Of a DNA stretch of 33,447 bases, positions 1 to 7,892 are shown in pieces; positions within the stretch are counted from its first letter, which is position 1; each line of letters opens with the position of its first letter. The notes below the pieces were generated by a model. The model was not told where the DNA came from. It did no database searches and saw nothing but the letters and a program-made list of their open reading frames with translations. A program made the position numbers and the translations under genes. Location of the stretch: the NCBI GenBank assembly GCA_020833245.1, contig JAJHQQ010000007.1, forward strand, positions 1-33,447, read 5' to 3'. Source of the stretch: Desulfurococcaceae archaeon (GTDB taxonomy: Archaea; Thermoproteota; Thermoprotei_A; Sulfolobales; Desulfurococcaceae).

Positions 1-527
1 CTATTTCTGAAGAGAGTGAGCTCAGTATTGTTGTTGCACGTGTTTGAGTAAATACACTTAGAGCACGAGTTCTTTAATGGAAGCAGGGCATCTCTTGGTA
101 GTGTGCCGTACTCGGCTGAGACCTCTACTACGTCATCTGCAATACTGCATATTAGTTCAACTAATTTCACTGTTTTCTGCTTATTCTCAGCTGTCACGAT
201 AATCATGACTTCTCTCGTTCCATTAACCTCAATATAGGAGACAACCCGGTTGCACCGTCTAGCAAACTCTTCTATTTTCGCTAGGCTTGCAGGGCTATTA
301 CTCTTAACTCTAATCACAGCTGCCTCTCTACCCAAAATACTCGTCGACGCCGCTAACGCTGGAACGAGCTGCTTCTTTGAGAACAGCCTCTTTAAGAGTC
401 TTCTAACATAGTTGTATTCGAGATTTAATTGCGTAGCTAATTGCCTAATGCTGGCTCTAGGGTTCTGCATTAAGGCCTCTATGAGACTACTCGCTTGATC
501 GTCGATATTTCTGGGGATATTGACCAC
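1..527 (-). CDS. Lrp/AsnC-like HTH transcriptional regulator with C-terminal Cys motif (partial, runs off the window edge)
   Basis: Manual minus-strand translation from GTG at 527: VNIPRNIDDQASSLIEALMQNPRASIRQLATQLNLEYNYVRRLLKRLFSKKQLVPAL...CSKCIYSNTCNNNTELTLFRN; open to the window edge. Absent from the ORF track, presumably because it has no stop inside the window. Confidence 0.75.
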   Translation of the reverse strand, partial: MVNIPRNIDDQASSLIEALMQNPRASIRQLATQLNLEYNYVRRLLKRLFSKKQLVPALAASTSILGREAAVIRVKSNSPASLAKIEEFARRCNRVVSYIEVNGTREVMIIVTAENKQKTVKLVELICSIADDVVEVSAEYGTLPRDALLPLKNSCSKCIYSNTCNNNTELTLFRN

Positions 528-622
528 CTGGAATTTGGAGATCGAAAAAGCCCCTTAATACCTTCTTCTTTCCAGCTCTTACGTGGAGTACGAGGTAATT
601 AGACGCTCTTACAGTAGTACTA

Positions 623-1756
623 ATGGTGCTGGTTTTGGGTACATGTAGATTCTGCGGCAAGACGAGTCTTGTTGTAAGCAATGTGTTAGGGGTGTGTGTT
701 GATTGTTTAAGAAAAGGATTTGAGCCTCTAAGTGAGCCCCGCGCATACTCCCGCGTAAAGTTCAACCTACCAGTAGCGCGGAGTAGCGGTGAGGGTTTAA
801 GGTGTAGTGTATGTGGCAGAGGCTGTGTTCTCAGTGCTTCTGGAAATAGGGGGTTCTGCGCGTATAGAGTGCTAGTTTCTGGTTTACTGAGGACCTCTAC
901 GGGTAGCCCGGAGAACGCTGTAGGATTCTACTACTACGATCCACACCCAACAAACTGCGTAGCTCTACCAGTGTGCCCAGCCGCCACTGGTCTAGGATAC
1001 CCCGAGTACGCTCTCACACCTATCGGCGAGCACGGATACTACAACATCGCCGTATTCTACGGAGGCTGCAATCTTGACTGCTTATACTGCCAGAACTGGG
1101 AGTACCGTGAAATGGCTGTTAAAGCCGAGCCTACTCTGAGTATTAAGAGTCTCGTTGACGCGGTTAACGCTAAGACTACTTGTGTGTGTTACTTCGGGGG
1201 TGACCCTGGGCCGTTCGCCCCGCACGCAATAATCGCGTCTAGGAGAATGCTTGAAAAGGCCAAGTACATTGGACTCGGAGTCTTCAGGGTCTGCTGGGAG
1301 ACCAACGGCCTCTGGAACCCTACTCTACTAGAAAAAGCCACTATGCTAAGCTTAGAGACTGGTGGAATAGTGAAAATAGACTTTAAAGCGTGGAGCCCAG
1401 AGGTCTACAGGGCGCTTTGCGGTGTAGAGGAGAAACATGTGAGGATCATTAGGGAGAATATCAGGCTTGTATCGCGCTATATTAGTAAGAGGCTTAAACC
1501 ACCACTACTCGTAGTGTCAACACTCCTCGTTCCAGGCTATATTGACGAATACGAAGTGGATCAGGCAACTAGGTTTATAGCGCAGTTGAGCCCTGAAATA
1601 CCATACATATTCCTGGGATTTCACCCAGACTACGTACTACTAGACCTCCCAACTACTAGTAGAAGGCACGCTGAGAAAGCGGTAAAAATAGCCCGTGAAA
1701 ACGGCCTTGTAAATGTGTGGGTTGAAAACGTCTTCCTGCTTGGAGACGCTTACTAG
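623..1756 (+). CDS. Radical SAM protein (PFL-activase-like) with N-terminal zinc-ribbon-like segment
   Basis: CxxxCxxC motif in GGCNLDCLYCQNW; N-terminal CRFC...CVDC and CSVCGRGC pairs. Confidence 0.85.
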   Translation: MVLVLGTCRFCGKTSLVVSNVLGVCVDCLRKGFEPLSEPRAYSRVKFNLPVARSSGEGLRCSVCGRGCVLSASGNRGFCAYRVLVSGLLRTSTGSPENAVGFYYYDPHPTNCVALPVCPAATGLGYPEYALTPIGEHGYYNIAVFYGGCNLDCLYCQNWEYREMAVKAEPTLSIKSLVDAVNAKTTCVCYFGGDPGPFAPHAIIASRRMLEKAKYIGLGVFRVCWETNGLWNPTLLEKATMLSLETGGIVKIDFKAWSPEVYRALCGVEEKHVRIIRENIRLVSRYISKRLKPPLLVVSTLLVPGYIDEYEVDQATRFIAQLSPEIPYIFLGFHPDYVLLDLPTTSRRHAEKAVKIARENGLVNVWVENVFLLGDAY

Positions 1757-1757
1757 T

Positions 1758-2603
1758 TTAAGCGTACTTCTTAATGTACTCTAAGTCCTCTACTTTAAGC
1801 CTCCAGCCCGCTGAGCTCAAAATCTCCTGGACGTGGTTAATGTTCTCGCTCTTAGGTATAGCAACTACACTCTTGTGGCTAATTAAGTAGTTTAGTGCAA
1901 CCTGTATAGGTGTCTTACTGTACTTCCTGGCTACTTTGACAATAATGGGGTTTACTACAACGCTGCCTCTCTCCAGCGGTGTATATGCTTGAAGAGTTAT
2001 CCCCTTCTCTACACAGTACGGTAGTAGCTCTTTCTCAACGTAGTGTCTCGTGAGAACACTATAGTGAACCTGATTTACTACTATTTCAGCCTTTCTAGTA
2101 GCCTCAATAGCCTCTCTGAGCTGAGCGAGGTCGAAGTTACTGACACCAATATACCTGGCCAATCCATACTCGTACACAACCTCGAAGTTCCTCACTTGCT
2201 CAGTGATACTCATATTTTCATTAGGCCAGTGTATTAGTATGAGGTCTACACTGGAAACTCCCAGTCTCCGCAGGGACTCGTGAGCGGCTTTTAAAACCTG
2301 GTCTCTATCTACAAGTCTACTCGGAAGAATCTTCGTAGTTATGAACACGGAGCTTCTACCTACATGTTTGACAATTTGGCCTACAAACTCCTCGGCGCGC
2401 CCACTATCATACATTTCAGCGGTATCAATGAGATTTACTCCTTGAGTAATAGCGTAGATAAAGGCGTCAAAGGCTTTATCATAGGACTTGATATTGTATG
2501 TTCCGAGACCAATCGCGAAGACCCTGTCTGAGCCTATGTACTTGTAGTCGCTCAGATCATATAGCGACAAGAGCCGCCCCCATAATACTTCACCAATGTA
2601 CAC
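1758..2603 (-). CDS. Aldo/keto reductase family oxidoreductase (true start probably TTG near 2570)
   Basis: GLGTYNI, NLIDTAEMYDSGRAEEFVG, VDLILIHWPN, YIGVSNF and VVAIPKS motifs. A TATA-like CTTATATA (minus strand) abuts the 2603 GTG, so a start further downstream is likely. Confidence 0.9.
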   Translation of the reverse strand: MYIGEVLWGRLLSLYDLSDYKYIGSDRVFAIGLGTYNIKSYDKAFDAFIYAITQGVNLIDTAEMYDSGRAEEFVGQIVKHVGRSSVFITTKILPSRLVDRDQVLKAAHESLRRLGVSSVDLILIHWPNENMSITEQVRNFEVVYEYGLARYIGVSNFDLAQLREAIEATRKAEIVVNQVHYSVLTRHYVEKELLPYCVEKGITLQAYTPLERGSVVVNPIIVKVARKYSKTPIQVALNYLISHKSVVAIPKSENINHVQEILSSAGWRLKVEDLEYIKKYA

Positions 2604-2666
2604 GTATATAAGGAGATATTAAGCAAACTGTGAACTAGTACACTTAGAGCAAGCGGTGTAGTACAC

Positions 2667-2831
2667 GTGGCTAAGACTAGTAAGGTTAAGAAGCATAGTA
2701 ATTCAGGAGTTCTTATATTGACGAATAGCGGGGTTATTGTAGACGGTGAAAACAGCTGCAGATACTACGAAGGCATTTACAGTCTATGTAGTAAGTGTCC
2801 TCTTAGAGGCCTCTGCGGGTTTAAGCAATGA
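2667..2831 (+). CDS. Small Cys-rich protein (54 aa), translationally coupled to the downstream YkgJ-like gene
   Basis: Manual translation from GTG at 2667: VAKTSKVKKHSNSGVLILTNSGVIVDGENSCRYYEGIYSLCSKCPLRGLCGFKQ*; its TGA overlaps the next ATG (ATGA, 2828-2831). Not in the ORF track. Confidence 0.65.
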   Translation: MAKTSKVKKHSNSGVLILTNSGVIVDGENSCRYYEGIYSLCSKCPLRGLCGFKQ

Positions 2832-3364
2832 TTACTAGTAGGGGGTTAAAGGTTAGATTTACGTGTTTACGGTGTGGTAGGTGTTGTAGTAGTGGACCTA
2901 ACGTCTCTCTAACTGTACATGACGTCTGTAGAATAGCTAGTTACCTTGGAGTGAGCTGGAGAGAACTCGTGGGGAAATACATCTACGCTATGATAGCGGA
3001 CTATGTGCCTGTTGTAGTTATAAGGGGCATAAACAGCAAGTGTGTTTTTCTAAAATACGTCAATAACACTCCAACATGCACTATTTACCCGGCAAGACCT
3101 ATGAGGTGTAGGTTATACCCATTTCTCCCCATAGCGCCTGGTGAGACCAGTAGACTCGAAATATCGTCTAAGTGTCCTGGCGTTGGGAGAGGTGAGTACG
3201 AAGACCCTCCGTGGAGCGATCTCGAGGCGTATCTAGGGGAAGTCAAAGATCACTACAGAAAGCTCTACGACCTCATATTCACTAGGAACTTAGAACCAGT
3301 AAAAGCACTAGAGAGAGCTCTCGATGAAGCCTGCTTTGAAAAGCAGGTGACTAAACTCAGCTAG
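2828..3364 (+). CDS. YkgJ-family cysteine cluster protein (putative Fe/Zn-binding)
   Basis: FTCLRCGRCCSSGPNVSLTVHDVCRIASYLG ... CVFL...TPTCTIYPARPMRCRLYPFLP. Confidence 0.9.
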   Translation: MITSRGLKVRFTCLRCGRCCSSGPNVSLTVHDVCRIASYLGVSWRELVGKYIYAMIADYVPVVVIRGINSKCVFLKYVNNTPTCTIYPARPMRCRLYPFLPIAPGETSRLEISSKCPGVGRGEYEDPPWSDLEAYLGEVKDHYRKLYDLIFTRNLEPVKALERALDEACFEKQVTKLS

Positions 3365-3990
3365 TCTACTACTACTACGTGTCTCAGCGGCGTATTATCT
3401 GGTACTACTCTCAGGTATCTATCTCCTTCAAGTCTCTCCCTTGTTATTCTTAGAACACCTAAGTCAGTTGTGATGGTACAAGACTCTCCGCCACTACTGT
3501 AGCGTGAGAGACTTCTACACGAACTTACTAGTAGCGGTAATTCCCCAGATCTAAGGGCAGCTTGAAAGATAATCCAGTCCTCGAGGCGACCACTAGTTGT
3601 AGTCTCAAGGTGCATATTTGAGTTGATTTCGAGGTAGAAGAAGAACTTATCTGTGTCTACGAAGTCCACAGCCACTGGTATAAGCTCATCTTTGTAGACT
3701 ATATAGCTGCCTACTCCCCCATAGAACATTGAGTAGACCTTTGCCTGGTCGACTTTGTTTAAAGAGCTTACTTGATTACTAGCAATGGAGGTGCATAGTT
3801 TTACTGTGTGTTCTCGCCAGTGGCTAATAGGTATGTTAGAGTACACTTTGACTTCTCCACTCCTAGTAGTGAGGAGGTTTACTCTGAGATTTAAAATAGG
3901 CATTATCACATATCCTTTTAAATCACTATACTCGAAAACACCGAGGAGTAGTGTTAGTGGACAACTATAGAGCTCTCTGTAACTCCACAA
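3361..3990 (-). CDS. Hypothetical protein
   Basis: 209-aa ORF filling the space between neighbours; no recognised family. Confidence 0.6.
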   Translation of the reverse strand: MWSYRELYSCPLTLLLGVFEYSDLKGYVIMPILNLRVNLLTTRSGEVKVYSNIPISHWREHTVKLCTSIASNQVSSLNKVDQAKVYSMFYGGVGSYIVYKDELIPVAVDFVDTDKFFFYLEINSNMHLETTTSGRLEDWIIFQAALRSGELPLLVSSCRSLSRYSSGGESCTITTDLGVLRITRERLEGDRYLRVVPDNTPLRHVVVVD

Positions 3991-4112
3991 CTAGACTTCA
4001 CACCTCTATAACTAGCTTAAGACTAAATAGATGTAATTCTCATTTTACTCTTTAATTAAAATACAGTTATTACAGAGAACTCAAATAGGTAGCGAGTAGT
4101 AGGGGTTGGTTA

Positions 4113-5081
4113 TTGAGACAGGCGTATACAGCTATATGTGTTTTATTGCTTATTGTTACGAGTAGGATATTACACGTGTCATTGTCAACGGCATCCTCCA
4201 TTAGTAGTCTCTACTACTACGCAGTATATGACCCCGTGGAAAATAGTGGAATACTAGAGATCACGGCTACAATTAGCGCAGAGATCCCCGTTTATGTAGA
4301 GATACCACTAGGTATTTTTAATGAATACGCAGAGTTCACACTCATAAACTACACTTACTCAGGAGACCTCTATGTTTCAGGAGTTAATGTGAGTAATAGT
4401 GAAGCAGTAGTCTTTCTCTATGGTAATGGTGAGTTGAAACTTGTGTTATTTGCTAGAAACCTAGTTGAGGTGACTGGTGTAGTAGCTTACTTATTTACGG
4501 TAAACACGGATGAGCTCCGCGACATTACTCAGAGTGTTAATGTAACCATTATCTTCATAGGTATTTACAGCGTTGAAGGCGCAGTTGTCAGACTAAACTG
4601 GAGTACTAGGAGCCTGGATAATGCCACACAGATAGTCCTCAATGGATTTGGACTAGGCACACTAGTTCTCATTCCAAGTGTTAAAGAAATTACAGAGATA
4701 CCTACACCTGGACCATTTGAGTGGGAATTTTCGTGGAGTGTGATTGTAGCTGCTATTAGCTTACTAGCTGTGGTTGGGTTTGGAGCATATTTCTTTAAGA
4801 AAAAGAGAGAAGAGCTCTTAGTTGGGAGGGTTGATTACCTGGCTGATAGTAGTTACAGGGCTATTATAAAGGCGCTAGGGGACAGTGGTAACAAGGGGCT
4901 TTTGCAGAGCGAAGTGGTGAGTAAAACTGGTTTATCTAAGTCTACTGTTAGTAGGAAGTTGAAGAGGCTTGAAGAAGAGGGCTTTATTGTAATTAAGAGG
5001 TCCGGTAAGTACAATTACGTTTTCTTAACTGATAAGGGGCTTGAGGCCTACAGGAGAATCATTAAGGAGGGTGCTCGCTGA
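4113..5081 (+). CDS. Membrane-anchored protein: N-terminal signal/anchor, extracytoplasmic beta-rich domain, TM helix, cytoplasmic winged-HTH (MarR-like)
   Basis: Hydrophobic N-terminus; TM segment WSVIVAAISLLAVVGFGAYFF followed by KKKRE; HTH GLLQSEVVSKTGLSKSTVSRKLKRLEEEGFIVIKRSGKYNYVFLTDKG. Confidence 0.8.
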   Translation: MRQAYTAICVLLLIVTSRILHVSLSTASSISSLYYYAVYDPVENSGILEITATISAEIPVYVEIPLGIFNEYAEFTLINYTYSGDLYVSGVNVSNSEAVVFLYGNGELKLVLFARNLVEVTGVVAYLFTVNTDELRDITQSVNVTIIFIGIYSVEGAVVRLNWSTRSLDNATQIVLNGFGLGTLVLIPSVKEITEIPTPGPFEWEFSWSVIVAAISLLAVVGFGAYFFKKKREELLVGRVDYLADSSYRAIIKALGDSGNKGLLQSEVVSKTGLSKSTVSRKLKRLEEEGFIVIKRSGKYNYVFLTDKGLEAYRRIIKEGAR

Positions 5082-5082
5082 G

Positions 5083-5610
5083 TTGAGAGACCTTCTACCC
5101 ACGTACGCTATGGGTATTTTCTATGTAAGAGAGTCGGGTCTTGTGGAGCAGCTAGTAATCTTTAATTACTATGACGAGGAGGAGGAGTATAGGAGTATTG
5201 TAGGAAACGAGGAGAGGGTGAGAGAGGAAAAAGATCTTCTCGTTAAAAACATGCAGTTCTACTTAGATCAGGAGGAGGTGTACATAAATAGCGAGAGAGT
5301 ATACCCTAGAGTAGTAGACGTAGAGCTGGGGTTCCAGGGTGACTACAAGCACCCCTACATACTGTACTTTATAGTGTTTCGGGGTAGTCTAAGAAAAGGT
5401 GTTAATATCTACGAGGACAGCTACGAGCCGGAAGTAGCAGAGTACGATTACAGAGTCTACTGGATTTTCCCACCTAACGCAAGAGTTCTCAGCGCCCACG
5501 TAGGCACATCATACAGGATCCTTAATAAGTGTAGAGTTCTAGTCTTCGATGTCAAGGCCGGCTTTCAAACTAGTGGCTATGAGAAAATAGAATTTGAGCT
5601 TTTAAATTAG
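5083..5610 (+). CDS. Hypothetical protein; start probably TTG at 5083, just after an SD-like GGAGGGTG
   Basis: ORF 5041..5610; in-frame TTG at 5083 with an SD-like run upstream, immediately following the stop of the preceding gene. Confidence 0.6.
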   Translation: MRDLLPTYAMGIFYVRESGLVEQLVIFNYYDEEEEYRSIVGNEERVREEKDLLVKNMQFYLDQEEVYINSERVYPRVVDVELGFQGDYKHPYILYFIVFRGSLRKGVNIYEDSYEPEVAEYDYRVYWIFPPNARVLSAHVGTSYRILNKCRVLVFDVKAGFQTSGYEKIEFELLN

Positions 5611-5652
5611 GGTACGCTGTTTTTAAGCAACTCTAAGTAAAAATACTACTAG

Positions 5653-5710
5653 ATGATGTGGGGGGACCTCGAGAGAGCACTGAATGCGTGATGTGGGGCC
5701 AAAGCGCTGA
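5653..5710 (+). ncRNA. Candidate C/D-box sRNA
   Basis: C-like box ATGATGT 5653-5659, D' CTGA 5680-5683, 4-nt spacer, C'-like GTGATGT 5688-5694, 12-nt guide, D CTGA 5707-5710; AT-rich TATA-like TTTTTAAG about 30 nt upstream. Confidence 0.55.
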
Positions 5711-5719
5711 CAACTCCAC

Positions 5720-5808
5720 ACCCCTCATGGTACAGTAGAGATGATTGCTCAATGAGGAATATGCCATCGTCGGATCACGGTGAAGAGGGCTCGATCACTC
5801 CGAGGGGT
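5720..5808 (+). promoter_or_regulatory. Candidate structured RNA / 5' leader of priL (three-way junction)
   Basis: Complementary segments read by eye: ACCCC 5720-5724 / GGGGT 5804-5808; ATGGTA 5727-5732 / TGCCAT 5762-5767 (one G-U); TCGGA 5770-5774 / TCCGA 5799-5803 plus inner GTGA 5780-5783 / TCAC 5795-5798. Confidence 0.35.
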
Positions 5809-5813
5809 TTTGG

Positions 5814-6968
5814 TTGGCTCAGTATATAGACTATACTAAGTACCCGTTTATTCTCTCGCCCGGGGAATTACCGCGTCTAGGTGTGGAGAGGCCTGTTGTC
5901 ATTGTTCTCCGAGATAGTGGTTTACGTGAAAGGCTAATTAACCTTGTGAGAAGTATTGTAGAGAGAGCTGAGCTCTCTGAGGACTCCTGCTCTAGTATTG
6001 AGGAGTGCGTTTTACTCTACTACGCGGTTTTAGACTTAGCTAAAGCCACTGGAGACAAGTGGTTCCAGAACAGAATAGCCTTAGTTTACTCTAAACACGC
6101 CTCTCGTAGTTTAGACCGCGAGAGCCCCGAGAAACTCGTGATACTGGGGAGAAAGCTGGGATTAGACGTCTCTATTTTCACTGGGGAACCAAATATACCA
6201 AAACTACTACTCGTCTCTAAGAGTAGAGAGGTTGAGTTCACTCCATGCGAGTTTGCTATTACAGTGACTAGTTACCTCAGAGTAGTGTCTAGGAGGCTTA
6301 TACACGATCAAACCTACAGTCTAGTTAACAATATCGTAAGTAATGGCTACGTGTTCTTAGATCGCAGGACTTTTCAGAGAATACTAGAAGAGACAGTATT
6401 TAACAGAGTTCTCGAGAAAATAGAAGAAGCTACTCCACCATTAGATAGTGAGGATTTTAAAGTGCTCTTAGCTGAGATTGAAAAAACGCTGTCAGAAGCT
6501 AGAAGAGATCAGTACGCGAGATCTAAGCGAGAAGAAGCCCCCAAAGAGGATAGGAGTACAGGGCTAGAGAGGGGAGAGCTACTAGTTGACGAGGAGCTTT
6601 TCCCACCATGCATGAAGAGAATAGTTGACACGATTAGATCCGGCGGTAATCCAAGCCACGTTGAAAGATTCAACTTGGCAGCTTTCCTCGGGAGTATAGG
6701 TCTAGACGCTGAAGAGGTCCTCGATTACTTTAAATCAACAACAGACTTTAACGAGAAGATTGCGAGATATCAAGTCGAGCACATACTTGGTCTTCGCGGA
6801 GGGAAAAAGAAGTACTTGCCATATAGCTGCGAGAAAATGAGAGCATCTGGGCTGTGCCCCGTTCAAGAACAGTGTAAAGGCGGAAAAAACCCACTAGCCG
6901 TCTACAAGTATGTATTAAGGAGACTAGAAAGAGCTAGGAGGGAGGGTCAGGACAACCGTGGTAGTTAA
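5814..6968 (+). CDS. priL: DNA primase large subunit PriL
   Basis: Fe-S region FPPCMKRIVDTIRSGGNPSHVERFNLAAFLGSIGLDAEEVLDYFKSTTDFNEKIARYQVEHI...YLPYSCEKMRASGLCPVQEQC typical of archaeal PriL. Confidence 0.93.
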   Translation: MAQYIDYTKYPFILSPGELPRLGVERPVVIVLRDSGLRERLINLVRSIVERAELSEDSCSSIEECVLLYYAVLDLAKATGDKWFQNRIALVYSKHASRSLDRESPEKLVILGRKLGLDVSIFTGEPNIPKLLLVSKSREVEFTPCEFAITVTSYLRVVSRRLIHDQTYSLVNNIVSNGYVFLDRRTFQRILEETVFNRVLEKIEEATPPLDSEDFKVLLAEIEKTLSEARRDQYARSKREEAPKEDRSTGLERGELLVDEELFPPCMKRIVDTIRSGGNPSHVERFNLAAFLGSIGLDAEEVLDYFKSTTDFNEKIARYQVEHILGLRGGKKKYLPYSCEKMRASGLCPVQEQCKGGKNPLAVYKYVLRRLERARREGQDNRGS

Positions 6969-6973
6969 GATCA

Positions 6974-7077
6974 AGCCGCCGGCGGGATTTGAACCCGCGA
7001 CCACCGGCTCTCTCAACGGGCCTCTTAGTAAACCCTGCTTACAAGGCCGGCGCTCTACCGGGCTGAGCTACGGCGGC
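6974..7077 (-). tRNA. tRNA-Thr(UGU) with a ~30-nt intron (about 7010-7039)
   Basis: Minus strand: GCCGCCG TA GCTCAGCCCGGTAGAGC G CCGGC CTTGTA [intron] A GCCGG TGGTC GCGGGTTCAAATCCCGC CGGCGGC T; removing the insert gives the canonical arm CCGGC-CTTGTAA-GCCGG. CCA is not encoded. Confidence 0.93.
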
Positions 7078-7116
7078 TTCTCCACTAATTATAGTTAAAG
7101 AGTGGGTTTTTAATGC

Positions 7117-7392
7117 TCAACCTCCGGATACCGGGGGCATGAATACTACTTCATCTCCATCTCTGAGAGGTGTTTCTAAGCTTCGAGGCGTCTTAGAGTT
7201 CACGAGAATAATTATTTCTGACGCTCCAACGAGCATGTTCTCGATGACGCTTCCTAGTTTGGGCTTGAGTTTACTCAGCTCTACTAGGAGTTCACGTAGT
7301 GTAATAGAGTCTCTCCCTTCGAAGTTTAACTCCTCGAACCCTGCTCCAGCCTTGTCTGAGAGCCACAGTAAGAACTTTATTTTCAGCTTCAT
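7117..7392 (-). CDS. MoaD/ThiS (ubiquitin-like, SAMP-like) family protein
   Basis: Beta-grasp-like sequence with C-terminal ...PLRDGDEVVFMPPVSGG (diglycine end). Confidence 0.9.
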   Translation of the reverse strand: MKLKIKFLLWLSDKAGAGFEELNFEGRDSITLRELLVELSKLKPKLGSVIENMLVGASEIIILVNSKTPRSLETPLRDGDEVVFMPPVSGG

Positions 7393-7401
7393 GATTAATC
7401 C

Positions 7402-7779
7402 TTAGTTCTTTGTGTTTTCACGCCTCTTAGCCTCTTCAAGTAGCTCTTTCCACTCCGCTTCACTCAAATTTTTGTATTTCTCTGTGAGTATAAACCTGTA
7501 CTCGGGGTTCTTCATAAAGAAATGCACTGTGTAACTACAAATAGGCTCTATTAGCCAGTTATTAAATTGTGCGAGGTTAATTGCGTATTTAACCAGTTCA
7601 GAAGCCAGACCTTTACCTCTGTGTTGAGGAGGAGTATACGTCTCTATTAGCTTCATGACTCCGTTTTCAACCTCGTACTTTAAAAAAGCCTTACTTTTAT
7701 CACTTAAAACAGCATATATAACCTGACTAGTGTGTTTAATCTCGACTTTACTACTATTACCTCGGCTCAAAGTAAGCAC
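7402..7779 (-). CDS. GNAT-family N-acetyltransferase (short, YidJ/PF14542-like)
   Basis: LIETYTPPQHRGKGLASELVKYAINLA acetyl-CoA binding motif; PICSYTVHFFMKNPEY. Confidence 0.8.
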   Translation of the reverse strand: MLTLSRGNSSKVEIKHTSQVIYAVLSDKSKAFLKYEVENGVMKLIETYTPPQHRGKGLASELVKYAINLAQFNNWLIEPICSYTVHFFMKNPEYRFILTEKYKNLSEAEWKELLEEAKRRENTKN

Positions 7780-7892
7780 CAGGTTATTTACTATTAACCT
7801 TACTACTTATATAGTCCCGGGACTTTAAAACTGAATTTTAAACGCTGCGTGGTTGCTTCTAAAATTAAGAGTTAAATACCTGGTTTAATCTA

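Noticed and set aside
487-765. Minus-strand 92-aa ORF at the start of the window
   Set aside because: Overlaps both the Lrp-like gene and the radical SAM gene; low-complexity composition without a recognisable domain; likely a shadow ORF.
3365-3378. CTACTACTACTACG trinucleotide run (also near 28978)
   Set aside because: Explained by consecutive Val codons on the minus strand (HVVVVD; NVVVVA), not a true microsatellite or CRISPR-like repeat.
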